This document shows positions 24,968-37,000 of a stretch of DNA of 64,000 nucleotides, in pieces. Numbering within the stretch: position 1 is the first letter of the stretch; each line of letters opens with the position of its first letter. Where the stretch lies: NCBI GenBank assembly GCA_964636125.1, contig CAZWPX010000020.1, positions 1 to 64,000 of the forward strand, written 5' to 3'. The translations under genes and the position numbers were made by a program. The notes beneath the pieces were generated by a model. It worked only from the letters and a program-made list of their open reading frames with translations. It did no database searches and was not told the DNA's origin. The DNA is from CAJINA01 sp964636125. GTDB lineage: Bacteria; Desulfobacterota; Desulfobacteria; Desulfobacterales; CAJINA01.

Positions 24968-26182
24968 TTATTCCCGGGCGCCGGCAATCTTCTGAAGGAT
25001 GAAAACCACCTCCTCAATGCCGATGCGACCATCGCCGCCGATTGCTGCTTCGCTGTGAACGGGCACCGCCGGTTCAACTCCCAGCAACACTTGAATCACC
25101 AGAATAGCATCCCCAAGATCAAAGACCTTGTCGTTATTGATATCACCGGTTGCAGCCGGCGTCGATGCGGCGTTGACAGGATCGGAACCGGCAAGATACT
25201 CTTCTCTGTTTGTATACGTGTCGCTGTCCGGGTCCAGACCCGCATCGTCGATGAGTGGATCTGTTCCGAAATCAACCTCCCACCCATCGGGGATAGCGTC
25301 ACCATCTGTATCCGGGTTGCCCGGTTCTGTCCCCGCCGCCAGTTCCTCGGTGGTATTCAGGCCGTCCCCATCGGTATCGAGAATGTCATCCACAACCACG
25401 TCGAGTGGATAGACGGTATTGACGCGGAGTGTGTTGTCAAAGGGGAGATCGATCGTTTTCTGGATATTTCCGGTACCCGGTCCGATAATTTCAATGGTAA
25501 CCGTTTGCAGGGTGCTTGGCATCCAATTAAAGCCGTCCGCGCCAAATAAACGGCTCAAATTCACAAATGCCTGGTTTTCCGGGGTACCGTCACCAACATA
25601 TGAAGATATTGCGTAATCGTTTCCCCCGTAAGTGGCGGTCACCAGCCATCCGACTGTATCGAGGCTGCCGGCCGTTGTTGAGAGGCGCACCCATATGGAC
25701 GCGGCGTCTTGAACAAAGGTATTCTCCAATGGGGTTGTCACCGAGATCAACCCTTCGGACGGCCAGGTTGCCACGGCCACACCCGCCACAATCATCTCCA
25801 GTCGATAATAATAGGTAGTGTTGGGCGCGCATCCATGCACCCGCCCTTTGATTGAACCTTTGACCCGGGCTGTATCACGTAAGACTTTTATATCCAGCAA
25901 ATTCTGATACGGGTCCACCGTAGCCGGATCGCCCGATCCAAGGGGGAAAAAATCAATTTCCAAATTGGTTGTAATCTCCCGGGCACCATCCGCGTCTGCA
26001 TAAACGACGATACGCGGTGCTTTTATCCCCGATGCGCGCCAGATAACCGCAAAACCGGAAGGGGTGACATCGACAGTTTGAACCGCCTCAATGGTGGTTG
26101 CCGGGTGCGCACGGGTAGCAGGGAGCATCAGTAATCCTGCGATCACGAATAATGCTGTCAGATAGCTGTCAAAGCGATTCAT
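24968..26182 (-). CDS. Secreted thrombospondin-3-repeat and dockerin-like protein
   Basis: The 404-residue product has a signal peptide (ALFVIAGLLMLPATRA). An unassigned beta-rich region follows to about 260. Next are Ca-binding thrombospondin type 3 repeats (DTDGDGLNTTEE, DTDGDAIPDGWE, DPDSDTYTNREEY) at about 266-336. A final dockerin-like pair of Ca-loop/helix motifs (GDINNDKVFDLGDAILVI; GDGRIGIEEVVFILQKI) lies at about 343-402. Dockerins dock to cohesins, but no cohesin was recognised here. It is the last gene of the giant-protein operon, 9 bases after the rhodanese gene. Confidence 0.75.
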   Translation of the reverse strand: MNRFDSYLTALFVIAGLLMLPATRAHPATTIEAVQTVDVTPSGFAVIWRASGIKAPRIVVYADADGAREITTNLEIDFFPLGSGDPATVDPYQNLLDIKVLRDTARVKGSIKGRVHGCAPNTTYYYRLEMIVAGVAVATWPSEGLISVTTPLENTFVQDAASIWVRLSTTAGSLDTVGWLVTATYGGNDYAISSYVGDGTPENQAFVNLSRLFGADGFNWMPSTLQTVTIEIIGPGTGNIQKTIDLPFDNTLRVNTVYPLDVVVDDILDTDGDGLNTTEELAAGTEPGNPDTDGDAIPDGWEVDFGTDPLIDDAGLDPDSDTYTNREEYLAGSDPVNAASTPAATGDINNDKVFDLGDAILVIQVLLGVEPAVPVHSEAAIGGDGRIGIEEVVFILQKIAGARE

Positions 26183-26191
26183 TGCCGTATC

Positions 26192-27019
26192 CTACTCCTG
26201 CTTTATCATTAGACCCGACCGGCCTTCCCGAACCAGGCTCTCTTCACCGCCGGTTAAAATCACAAAACGACGGATACCGGCGGCCATAAGTTTCCTGGCT
26301 GTCTCTTTGGCAAGGGTGTTCCCATTGTCGATCAGCACATAAACGTCCGCGTGGTTCCGATCCATCTGCTTCAGGGCGGCGGCGGTCGAAAGGGAACCCC
26401 GGGAAACATTCCCGAAACCGGCAAAAGGTAGACTGGCAACACGCACACCGGGAAACACTTCAGCGAGATCGGTCAAATCAGGCGATCCCGAGGCCTCCCC
26501 GGTATCGCTTTGCGGTGTTCGCGCAATGCTTTTTCCATCTTCTGATTGCCGCAGGTCCACCAAAACAAGATCCGGGTTGCTCCGTGCCATGGCGGTTAAC
26601 TTTTGATAGGTGACAAACGACAGCTTTTCTCTTGAAAACCCGTACGGCTTTGTGGTTGGATAACCCAGTGCTTCCCAGCGCGAAAGCCCCCCCGTCATAC
26701 TTTCCGCGCTAAGCCCCGGCTTTTCGTTGAGTATCGCGACGGCATCCCGGGCCGGTTGCCTGTCGAATCCGTCACCGTAAACGATGACATCGCCAAGCGG
26801 CGGCAGCTGGATATCCCTGCACAGCCTTACAGGAATATTGATTGCACCGGGGATGTGCCCCTGTTCGAAATACACCCCCCGCCTGATATCAATCAATGTA
26901 AATCGATCCTTGTGTTCGAGTTTTGCGGCTACGATCTCCGCGGTTATCCCGAAGCAGATCCCTTCAAGGGTCAGTACCAACGCCATGGCGCAGCAGAACC
27001 AAATGCATAAAGATTTCAT
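26192..27019 (-). CDS. Periplasmic rhodanese-like protein with degenerate active sites
   Basis: The 275-residue product has a signal sequence (MKSLCIWFCCAMALVLTLEG) and two rhodanese-like domains, at about 25-125 and 130-265. Typical rhodanese features (LIDIRRGVYFEQGHIPGAINIP; LVDLRQSE) are kept. Where the catalytic Cys of the loop is expected, the first domain reads VYGDGFDRQPA and the second VLIDNGNTLAK, so sulfur transfer is doubtful. The ATG at 27019 follows GGGAG. It lies in the operon of exported proteins, 66 bases from the 1321-residue gene. Confidence 0.75.
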   Translation of the reverse strand: MKSLCIWFCCAMALVLTLEGICFGITAEIVAAKLEHKDRFTLIDIRRGVYFEQGHIPGAINIPVRLCRDIQLPPLGDVIVYGDGFDRQPARDAVAILNEKPGLSAESMTGGLSRWEALGYPTTKPYGFSREKLSFVTYQKLTAMARSNPDLVLVDLRQSEDGKSIARTPQSDTGEASGSPDLTDLAEVFPGVRVASLPFAGFGNVSRGSLSTAAALKQMDRNHADVYVLIDNGNTLAKETARKLMAAGIRRFVILTGGEESLVREGRSGLMIKQE

Positions 27020-27085
27020 GGCTGTCTCCCTTTTTCCCCTTCTTTGCACGGCCTCTGCCCCCGGGGCTCTCCATTAAAACCCGGC

Positions 27086-30000
27086 TTAATCTCCAGGATG
27101 CCAATCGCTTATGGCAGCTTTCATGTCGAGCATCAACACGGCAACTTTCGGGATATCAAAATCTTCCCCGACAATACTCCCGTCCACCACTGAGGCGGTG
27201 CGCCAGTTGCCGGTACGCGAATCGAGCATTCGCACCGCAGTGACATTTGCCGCACCGATATTTCGGATCAGTGAAAATGCGCTGTACCGGTCCGGATAAC
27301 AGGAAAAGCTGAAAACGTTCACACCGGCATTCAGAATAAGCGGTATGCACCCGTCCTGGCTCAGGTCGACAATCCGGGTCTGATTGAAATATACCCACAG
27401 GAAAGTCCCTTCCTCCAGAGGAAAGTTGGTTCCGGAGGGCTGACCGTCGACCCATTGCACCGTTTCGGAAACAACCGCCGGTGTCAAGGAGGTAAAACGC
27501 GTAACGGCGGTTACGCCGGCCTGGTGATTCCACAACTCGAGCAGGGCATAGGCATTTGGCATGTGGGTCACCATGCCTGCGGTGACGGCAACTGCATTTC
27601 GGTTTCGGTAAACCGGTTGCATCAGCGGCATCTCTCCGATCATGACCCTTCCGGTGCCGCTCTCCTCATCCTGCCATATGATTTTGCCGGCAGCCATCTG
27701 CGGCGATTTCTTCAAGCTCTCTGACTGGGTCAGCTGAATGGATGCCAAATTTGCCAAATGCAGCAATCGAAGATTGGTCTGCAGCGCACCGCTGCTATCT
27801 TCCTCATAGATCAGCCATTTTCCGTTCAACTTCGGTCGCGTTTCGTTTTCAGGCGTGTCGGTTAAACGGATTTCACTATTCCGAAGCAGGTTGTATCCAT
27901 ACAGTTCATTCTGGAGATGGCGCTTGTCCGACCAAACGATCCACTGGTCACACACGGTTGGATAATATTGTCCCGGTGTGTCGCTGGTAATCGGCCGCAC
28001 AACTCCCGTGGTTAAATCCTTGAAATAGATGTCCCCAACGCCCGGATTTCGAAAATCCTGCCAGACCAACCGGCCCTGATGGATAGATGGATCGAGCTGG
28101 TCTTGGGTTGTCGGGTCCGCTGCGGTGGTACTCCCGTTCACCAGATTGTAGACCTGCAACTGCCAGGGGGCCGATGGATCGGTAATGGCCCGGGACCGAT
28201 AAACCACCCAGGGCCAGAAAACAACCGGATGTCGTTCGTCTTCGTCCCCAGTGGCGGTAATGGAGAAAGCCTCGGCACTGTCGTTGAGATCTTTTGCCCG
28301 GATATCCCAGTTGCCGTCCGACTGACGGTCCTCCCAGACAACCAGGCGTCCGTCTGTTTGGGGGTGTTCCTGGCTGCGAGAATTCGTAGAAATGGACACC
28401 GGTGCGGCCAGAGCATCACCAAGGTCCTGGGCAAAGATATCCCAGTTGCCGTTTCTCTGGTCCTGCCACACGACCCATTTTCCGGCGGCATCGGGGTCGA
28501 TCTGGGCAGCCGTTCCGACGGCTGCAACCACCGACGCATTCGCCACAGCGTTATCGATGCGAACCGCTTTTACAGAGGCACTTTGCTGACCCAATGCATC
28601 CACAAGGGTCAATCTTACCGTGTACCAACCCTCCGGCAGCACCCTGCCGTCGTCGTCTCTGCCATCCCACTGATAATTGATCACACTGTCGGCAACATTT
28701 TCGAAATGCTCATGCCGAACCCGCTCGATGAGCGACAGATCGGTCCCGTAAAGGTGGTTGACGGTCCATTTCACCGTTGTCGCATGCTCCTGTTCCTGCC
28801 AGGGTTCCGCACCCGTCTGCCCGATCACGGCAACGGTATGGGGGCCTTCAGATAGATCGGTGAGGATCGCAGCCTGTGAAATGTCTGCAGCTGCGTGGTA
28901 GTACCAGCCATCAACACTGTACCGATACTGGTCAACCCCGGACACCTGCAGCGACACCTCCTTTTCGGCAGTGGGAGTTGTCGGCATACCGGAAATTAAT
29001 GTCGATGGCGCATCCGGATCCACATCCCAGAAAACGGTGAGGACTTTATCCTCGGGCAGAAAATCCCCGTACTCGCTTCTGCCGTTCACGGTCAGTTCCA
29101 CCTGACCCGTCGGCAAATCGGTCAGTTCAATAAGCGTGGCTATCGGAATTTCCGCACTCCAACTACCTTGACCAAGACGATATTTATAGTAATCCACATG
29201 GGTACCCCCCACCGTGAGTACGGCCCCACTCTGGCGAGTCGGTGAATAGGGGACACCGCTCAGTGTGGGCCAGCCGATGACGCCCTGGAACACCTCGACA
29301 TCGGCATTCACGGCACCGGCGGTGGTACTTCCCTGAAAATTGATGACCACCTGTTTGGGTCGGACAGACAGGCCGTCTCCCGAGACATAAATACTTCCTT
29401 GATCTAGATCATAGGCGGCGATGGTCGGATAACCGGTCGGAACGACGACGGTAACCGTTTTTGTCTTTTCAGTGTTACCCGTATCGTCCCGGGAATAATA
29501 TTCCAGGGAGTGCTCCCCGCCGTCTGTTATGCTGAACGGGTACGCCGGGACAAAATCCGTGGCTCCGTCGAGTTTATAATAGGTGGCAACGGCACTGTCG
29601 TCTTCCACGGTAAAGTAGATTTGCGTTGCGGGTAGAATGTGGAACTTGCCGTCGAACGCCTGCACCTCTCCTGAAAAACGGATGGTTGTATCCGGCGGTG
29701 TACTGTCATCGCCGGTGGTGCCGTAGGTTACAATGTATTGATAATCGCCCAGGGCAACGAAGTCGAAAACATTCAGATAGGTCAGCTTTTCGTTGGTCCC
29801 GTGGGCGTATCGGATGTTTGTCCAATAATTGTTCGGGTTGAGCAGTTTGCCATCCGAACGCATGACCCCGATGATCGGGTATTTGGCCTGACCGGGATCG
29901 TCCATCCGCATATACACCCAGCCCTCACGATCGGCGTTGGCGGTAACAATTGCCCCGCTGGTATCCCCGGCGGCAGTCACATCATGGAGCGTGTTGACCG

Positions 30001-31051
30001 GAAGCACCATGCAGTCCGATTCATACAGCGTGTCCGGCACATGTTCGGCGTCATTATCCGTATCCGCGAGAAAATCGAGCAGAGAATCCCGCCCCGGTTG
30101 ATCGTTCATCACTTCGTGGGAGATAAAATAGGCATCCATCGATGTAATCACGGAGGTTTCCTCACCGCCGAGTTCGGATGCATGGGTAAAGGACGCCTTG
30201 AACTCGACAAATTCACCGGAAAGAGACGTGATCATGTCCCAGGCACCCTTGCGGCACCGTTCGGGTTCGATATCGCCGAGATTCACCGTAAGGCTGGTTT
30301 CATCGGTGGTGGCATCATCAACTCGGGAACCGAGGAGCTGCGCGATCAATAGCAACCCGTCTTTATTTTCAACGATGCGCGGTTGCTCGGAAGCGATTTT
30401 CACATCGTTGGCGCGACCGTACCCGCTGTTTTTCACGAGCACGCCGAGGGTAAACGGGATCGGTGATTCAACGATGTCCGCAGTAAACGGATCGTCCCCA
30501 TCCACATCCCGGGGTTGAAAGTAAGTAATTTCGAGCTGGGGCTCTGGTTTTACCGTGATGATGTCCGGGATTGCCTGCAGGACTTCGGGTGCGATCTCCT
30601 GTCCGTAGATGGCCCCGGCCAGGTTTACGCCCACCTGGTATCTCACTCCGGTGGCATCGCTTCCGCCAGCGGCGATCTTCGGGATGATAAACCAGCGGAT
30701 GACAGCGGTTTTTGAAGGCGGAATGATGCCGGCTCCATTAAGGGCGTTAATATTTACCAGCTCAGGCGGCTGGACGAAAAACAGTTCGGATGCCTCTTCA
30801 CCCGACTCGTTTTCAAAGGTCAGGAAGGCGGAAAAGTTGGTGAGGTCCGCATCCACCTCGTTGTTGGTAATTTCAAGCGTCGCGAGAAATCCGATTCTCA
30901 CGAGCGTCAACTCCTGAAGGATCTCGATTTTCACACGGGCGCACAGTCCCTGGTACTGTTGGGCCGCAAATCCGACCATCGGGTTCAGCACAAGCAGCAT
31001 TCCCAGAAGAATGAACGTCAATGGTAGACGATATGTCCTTGTTCGCCTCAT
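27086..31051 (-). CDS. Large secreted multidomain protein (OmpL47/FlgD-Ig/beta-propeller)
   Basis: The 1321-residue product has a signal peptide (LTFILLGMLLVLNPMVGFAA). The N-terminal 400 residues are beta-rich and unassigned. About 450-535 resembles an OmpL47-type domain (TYYKLDGATDFVPAYPF, LEYYSRDDTGNTE). About 790-830 is a FlgD-like Ig strand (WDGRDDDGRVLPEGWYTVRL). About 840-1150 carries TolB-like propeller repeats (GKWVVWQDQRNGNWDIFAQD, RLVVWEDRQSDGNWDIRAKD). It has no anchor that I can see. Its ATG overlaps the giant gene stop as ATGA, so the two are translated together and probably act together outside the cell. Confidence 0.75.
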   Translation of the reverse strand: MRRTRTYRLPLTFILLGMLLVLNPMVGFAAQQYQGLCARVKIEILQELTLVRIGFLATLEITNNEVDADLTNFSAFLTFENESGEEASELFFVQPPELVNINALNGAGIIPPSKTAVIRWFIIPKIAAGGSDATGVRYQVGVNLAGAIYGQEIAPEVLQAIPDIITVKPEPQLEITYFQPRDVDGDDPFTADIVESPIPFTLGVLVKNSGYGRANDVKIASEQPRIVENKDGLLLIAQLLGSRVDDATTDETSLTVNLGDIEPERCRKGAWDMITSLSGEFVEFKASFTHASELGGEETSVITSMDAYFISHEVMNDQPGRDSLLDFLADTDNDAEHVPDTLYESDCMVLPVNTLHDVTAAGDTSGAIVTANADREGWVYMRMDDPGQAKYPIIGVMRSDGKLLNPNNYWTNIRYAHGTNEKLTYLNVFDFVALGDYQYIVTYGTTGDDSTPPDTTIRFSGEVQAFDGKFHILPATQIYFTVEDDSAVATYYKLDGATDFVPAYPFSITDGGEHSLEYYSRDDTGNTEKTKTVTVVVPTGYPTIAAYDLDQGSIYVSGDGLSVRPKQVVINFQGSTTAGAVNADVEVFQGVIGWPTLSGVPYSPTRQSGAVLTVGGTHVDYYKYRLGQGSWSAEIPIATLIELTDLPTGQVELTVNGRSEYGDFLPEDKVLTVFWDVDPDAPSTLISGMPTTPTAEKEVSLQVSGVDQYRYSVDGWYYHAAADISQAAILTDLSEGPHTVAVIGQTGAEPWQEQEHATTVKWTVNHLYGTDLSLIERVRHEHFENVADSVINYQWDGRDDDGRVLPEGWYTVRLTLVDALGQQSASVKAVRIDNAVANASVVAAVGTAAQIDPDAAGKWVVWQDQRNGNWDIFAQDLGDALAAPVSISTNSRSQEHPQTDGRLVVWEDRQSDGNWDIRAKDLNDSAEAFSITATGDEDERHPVVFWPWVVYRSRAITDPSAPWQLQVYNLVNGSTTAADPTTQDQLDPSIHQGRLVWQDFRNPGVGDIYFKDLTTGVVRPITSDTPGQYYPTVCDQWIVWSDKRHLQNELYGYNLLRNSEIRLTDTPENETRPKLNGKWLIYEEDSSGALQTNLRLLHLANLASIQLTQSESLKKSPQMAAGKIIWQDEESGTGRVMIGEMPLMQPVYRNRNAVAVTAGMVTHMPNAYALLELWNHQAGVTAVTRFTSLTPAVVSETVQWVDGQPSGTNFPLEEGTFLWVYFNQTRIVDLSQDGCIPLILNAGVNVFSFSCYPDRYSAFSLIRNIGAANVTAVRMLDSRTGNWRTASVVDGSIVGEDFDIPKVAVLMLDMKAAISDWHPGD

Positions 31052-34000
31052 TCCTTTACAACCTCGATAGCGTAATTTTGGGAAACCGCCTGGCTTTGAC
31101 CGGTGGCTTCTTTTGGAAACGGGTCTTCGTCGGTATTCCAGCAGCGTTCATAAACCAGGGAACCATTGGCAAAATAGGCATGGTATTTATCGACCTCGAA
31201 GTTATAGACCCTTTCCCGGCGTTCGACACTGTCGTTTCTGACAACCCGTCCGGTATAGCCGCCGGTCAGGATAACCTCGTCCCCGACACCGATTTGCCTG
31301 GCCACGGTCCAACCTTGGTGTGCCAGGCGGAAAAGGTGCTCATCGGTGGTTACCAGACGTTTGGTCTCTTTGCCGTCCGCCGAACGGATCCAGAGTTCTC
31401 GGACGCGATCTACCTGGCGGCTGTAGACCCGGCGAACCCGATCCGCCGTTCCATGCAGGGACAGAATCCGGTCCCCGGTACTGATATCTTCGATCAACTT
31501 GGTGGAGCCGTCCCACATGGTGATCGGTGTGCCGGCGGCAAAACAGGCCGGATCTCTGGCAAACCCGCCGGACGTCCCTGTTACGGGCCCGCCGCCGCCA
31601 CTCTTTTTCTTATCACTGCCACCGCCACCACCACCAAAGTGCTTGCCAATCAACTGCCGGACCGAATTCATCAGACACGCAGCGGTGCCGATGATCACGT
31701 TTTCGGCACCGCCGGTGACGGCTGCAAAGGCCATTAGACCGGATCCGACGGCAAGAGGGGTCGTGCTGTTGGCACAGTACCCCCGCGCCTTGATGTGTGC
31801 GCCGATGGCCTCCATCGCTTCGATACCCTCCATGGGGTTGACAAAATCACTCAAGCAGTCGCCAAAGGAACGTTCCGCGAGGGGTGTCCGGACTGCGCTT
31901 GCCGTGGTTCTGAATCCGCCTGTCGCTACGGAAATCGAATCGAGCGTTTCCGGGGGATTTTGCGAGGCTGCCTGGGGTGTCGTCTCTTCCCCGAGTGAGC
32001 TGCGCTGGATATTAAAGGAATAACGGTAGGGTATCTGAACGGTTTGCATGGCGGCCAGCACCGGTAGATATTTTACCAGAGGTTCAAACCGGCTGTTGCG
32101 GGTTTCTTCGGTGGCCAACACCACGTCTTCCATCTGTTTCAGGCCGAAGTTGCTTACATTGACCATGTAGGTGGCCTCGAACCCGTCCCGGATGGTGCCG
32201 AAATCCTTGCTCGCCGGATCGACGACCAGAACCGGTATCGGCACATGGGTTTCAAATGTCTGCTCCAGCTTGATCTCATACCGGTCGGTATAAGGCACCG
32301 GCTCCACCTTGAAATTGATGGTGACCATGCTGCGGGACAACAACGGCTCCACAATCTGTGTCTGATCAGCGGTGATATGGATCACCCCGGTCTCGCTCCG
32401 ATGGCCGGGCGCGGAGACCTGCCATGACCAGCTTCCCTCCTGGATGTCTGCAATGAGGCGTTCACCGTACAGGTCGGTTTTCACCGGTTCCGTCTCTTCG
32501 CTGATGGCCCGGTTCCTCAGGCGGATCGTGGCCCCCTCCAGCTCCTGGTCGAGAATGTTGGTAACCGAAAACTTTACGGACCCGAGCTTGTTCGAGGTCA
32601 CCCGGCCATAAAGACCGATCTCATAATCGGTGGCGGTATTTGTGCCCCTGAGGACAATTCGGTCCTGGTGGTATCCGAATGTGGTATCTTCCGGTGGCGC
32701 GAACACCACATCGAATGTTTTCGATGCCCCTGCCGCAATGTCGCCGAGGAGATACTTGTCGGTCTCGCTTTTTGCCAGGTTGAGCGACATCCAGGCCACC
32801 TCTTCGGGCGGAATGATTTCCACCCCCTCCAGCGCTTCAAGTCCGATATTTTTTACCGTTACCGGCCGACTGAGAATGGTCCCGCGATCGAGGCTGAGGT
32901 CCACATAGCCGGAGTGTGGTGCCTCGACGCTGAGGATGGGGATCGCCTGCAGCAGGGACACATTGCCGGTGAAAGTGGCGGTGACATTCTGGGCAGATTG
33001 GAAATCATATTCCACGTTCACAGCATCCGGTGCACCGGCGTCGGCTGTGAGCTGCAGTGTGATGGGCTTTTTCTCACCCGGTTGCAGGGCGAATGCATCG
33101 TCGCTAAAAACCACCTGACCCGTCACGGTCGGCTCATCGATCTCCACGCCCTCAGCGTCCACAGTATACGCGCGGAAACTGGATGTAAATTCAGTCAGCG
33201 GATTTTCACCCGGGTTGTACAGCTCAATCTGGAAACTCATGCTGTCGGCCTTGGACATTCGAATCTCTCCGTATTCCGGAGAGTTGTACAGGCGGTACAA
33301 GCCAAATTGCGCTTGGTTCAGGGTGTCGAACACAGCGGGATGCGCAGCCCAAACGACAAAATGACCGCTCATCCCGTGAGATGGTTGGTATGTATAGGAG
33401 AAGTTGCCCTGGTCATTAGCGACAATCTCCTCGAACCACTTGAATCCCCGGGAATAGAAACCGAGTTTGAGGGCCGCTTCCGGCACAGGCGACTGTGTCT
33501 GGCGATCCAGGGCCTGGCCGGAAATGATGACCGGTTCGTCACCGACATAGACGGTTTTGTCCGCACTGGCCGTCCCGAAATACGCGGACTGGGAAATACC
33601 GGAGTCCATATGGGCCGTCAGGCCACCGGACAACATTTCGTCTCCGGTCCCAAGGTAATAATAGATGTCGCGAACACCCCCTTCAAAGGTGACACTGTCG
33701 CCGGTTTCCAAGGTTTCCGGCACCAGCACGTCCACATCAACACAGCTGGATCCACTGCCGGGGACGGTGAGGTAGGCCCTCTTGTCCGCGGAGAGCCGCG
33801 TGCCTTCCGGTACCCCGTTAAAATTAGCACGGCCAATTTCAAGCCCATCTTCGTTTTTCACGACGACAAAGAGATCACCGTGAGTCGAGCCCCTGCTCAC
33901 CACAATGTCCATCTCTGCGTATCCGTGATTGTTGATGCATAACCGGACGGTGGCGTAACCACCGGCCAGGGGCACCGCGGTCGTGCTCAAATCAACCGTA

Positions 34001-37000
34001 ACACCGGGCCGATCGATTTCGGTAACCGACAACAATTTTTCATAGACGACGCTGCTGCCGCCCTCAAAGGAGTGCCGCAGTTCGATTGCCAGCTCATGGG
34101 CGCCGGTGGTGTCACCGACCGGGACAACCAGATCCTCTCTTCGGGATCCGCCCGGGTTGATGTACCAATCGACATTCTTCGTCAGGGTAAACGGATCGGC
34201 CCCCTCGGTGATCAGCGTGAGGTGGACCTGGTCCAGGGTAAGATCATGCCCAGGCTCCCTGTTCAGTAACGACAGGGCCAGAACATTGAAGTAATTGGCC
34301 ACCATCGGGCGGCCCGTTCCGCCGGCATCCGGGTTGGTGACCACCTCAATGTTCAGTGGGTAGACATCGACGATTCGCGGGGGGCTCTCCTCGCCGCTTT
34401 CATTGACTGCGCGAACCGAATAACTGACACGGGAATTTCCCGCATAAAGATTGTCGGCAAATGCAGTCTGAGCCACAAGACCGGTGTTCAGCCGTAGACC
34501 GCCGCGATAAACATTGAACCCGACCACATCAGGATCGAGATTGTCCCACCCCAGGTGAGGGACATCTCCTTGTCTGACAAAGACTTCGAGATTGCTTACA
34601 GCTCCCACATTGAGATTGAGGATGACCGGACTTGACAAATGCTCGTTGCCGATCCAGTCCACGGACGCAACCGTATAGCTGTATTGGCCGCCGGCCGGTG
34701 GGTGGTCATTGATACTGCGGATAAACCCCGACACTGTTCGAATCAGATGACCGTTTCGATAAACTAAATAGGTTGCGGCCACTTCGCCTGTGCCCGGTGC
34801 CTCCCATGCCACCCGGACACCGATATCGCCAAGCGCCACACTGACGTTTTCCGGCGGATTGGGCGGTGTCCCGTCCACAACCGCCGATGCGACCCCCGAC
34901 AGGACGCTTTCAGCGCCTTTCAGGTCAGCCTTCACGCCATAGCAGTACTTTCCGTCTGTGGCCGGATGATCGGTAAACGTGTTCGTCGTGATCCCTTCGC
35001 CCGCCACTTCACCGGGCGCCTGAGTGCACTCGCCGCTGATGCGGTAGACTCGATAGCTTTCGGCCCCGGGGACGCCGTCCCAGTTCAACTCCACGTTGCC
35101 TCCGGACCGGGTGACGGCCGCAAGATTGCTCGGCGGACTAGTGGGGTCCGGAAAAGCGGTGTTGTAAATCTCCATGTATTCACCGCTGGTGATATGCGTG
35201 CCGGGGTTGCTCAGCGCATCCTCAACTGCCAGGATAAAGCGGCCGTTGCCCTTTCCCATGGCGTTGGTGAGCAGCAAGGTACCGGTCCAGGCCGTGCCCT
35301 CGCCGGTGAGGTCGATGGCCACGTCCGGGCCGTCGGGGGGTGCAAAACGCAGATCGGGTACCGTGCCGTCCTTAGCCGGCTCGTCGAGCGTAAGGGTCAC
35401 TGTGAGGATCTGATCTGTCAGGAGCTGCACCGGTGGCGTCGCATCCACGGCAACAATGCAGGCGGGGCCATCTGTGTCGACGACAAAATCCGCCCCCTCG
35501 GGTTTCCCATAGAAACTGTTACCGGCCGCATCCTTTCCGGAAACATTGACAGCGGCCGTCCCGGATGGGGTATCCGCTTCAATCGTGAAAGTGCCGGTAT
35601 ATGTCAGCGTGTCAACGGAGGCCAGTTTCACAGCCTTTGGCACGTAGGTCCCGTATGGCAAAATCGTCAGGGCCGGGGCATTTTCAAGCGGTTCATCGGT
35701 GGTCACGGTAATGGAAATCGTATCCGGACCGAAAGGTGCCGGTCGATCATATTCGATGGCAAATCCCGGGGATGTCAGGTCGTAGATGGCCGACACGACG
35801 TTGGACAGTTCGCTGAGATTTCCGGCAGCATCGAGCCCCACAACACCGTAGTAAAGCGTACCGTCGGGGGCAAGATTATCGATGTGATCCATCCGGTCCA
35901 AGTTCGCTTTTATCAAAGTGGCCTCGGACGGGTCCGTGAAATAGGCGTCGTGCCGGTAGAGGTCGAACCGGACGGGCCGCTCGCCGCTTTCGGAAAATTG
36001 CCATGAGATTTCGATGCCGCCCCATGGCCGAACATGGGGTTCCAGTGCAAGGGGTGCGGCCGGGACGCCTGAATCGAGGATCACGTCAACCGGATTGGAA
36101 GAGGGGCTCTGCCCAAAATCGTCCCGGGCGGTCGCCAATAGCGTGTTGGCACCCTCGGTGAGCGTCACGCCGGTCACTTCAAAGGAGCCGTCGGATGCTG
36201 CCCCAATGTTTGCGACCACATAACCGTTCCGGGTTATCTGAAGCGTGATAAAAGGTTCAGTCGATCCCCGCACGGTGAGGGTTTCCGATGCGGTCACCAT
36301 TCCGCTCCCCGGATCGGTAATCGCCGGTGCCGGCGGTGGTGTCACATCGACGACGAGGTTACGTTCGGTTGTGGCAAGGTTCCCTGCGGAATCCTGTACG
36401 ACAAGCTTGACCCGATGGACACCGTTGTCCACGTTCCGAATGTCCCAACGATAGCTATAGGGTGAAGCCGCGCCCTGATTTTGGATTTCGCCGTCCACAT
36501 AAAATTCAACGGCTGTTAGGCCTAAAGCCGCAGTGGCCTGGGCACTCACGGTAAATGGCCGGTTGAGCGTCTGCCCTTCAAAGAGGTTGAATTGATGGAT
36601 GACCGGCCCGTCCGTGATATAATTTATATCGATGGATACCGGTATGGATACGGCACCGGACACACTTCGGAATTCGGCAAAGATGGTTTTGGCGCCCCCG
36701 CCTTCCGACAACTCAAAAACCTGGCGATCGGAAAAGGCCTGGAAGTAAATGCCGGTAAACGCGGAATCCTCGCTGATTCGCATTTCATCCGCAGTCCGGC
36801 AGGCCAGACGAAGTTCGATGTTGCGGGTGCCGACGGAAGTTTCGCCGCCGGCGATCCCCACAGCGGGTGTCAGCAGCGGTTCATCGGTCAGGTAATTTGT
36901 ATAATTCACATTGCCGGTGAGCTTGCTGATGATGCTTGCCTCGTCTATACTGCCCCACCAGTTCCCGGAAGCATTCAAAACCAGCGTTCCGGCAGATACC

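Noticed and set aside
34966..36006. Plus-strand open frame of 346 codons
   Set aside because: It is the complement of fibronectin-type domains of the giant protein, with no supporting start signal or recognisable product.
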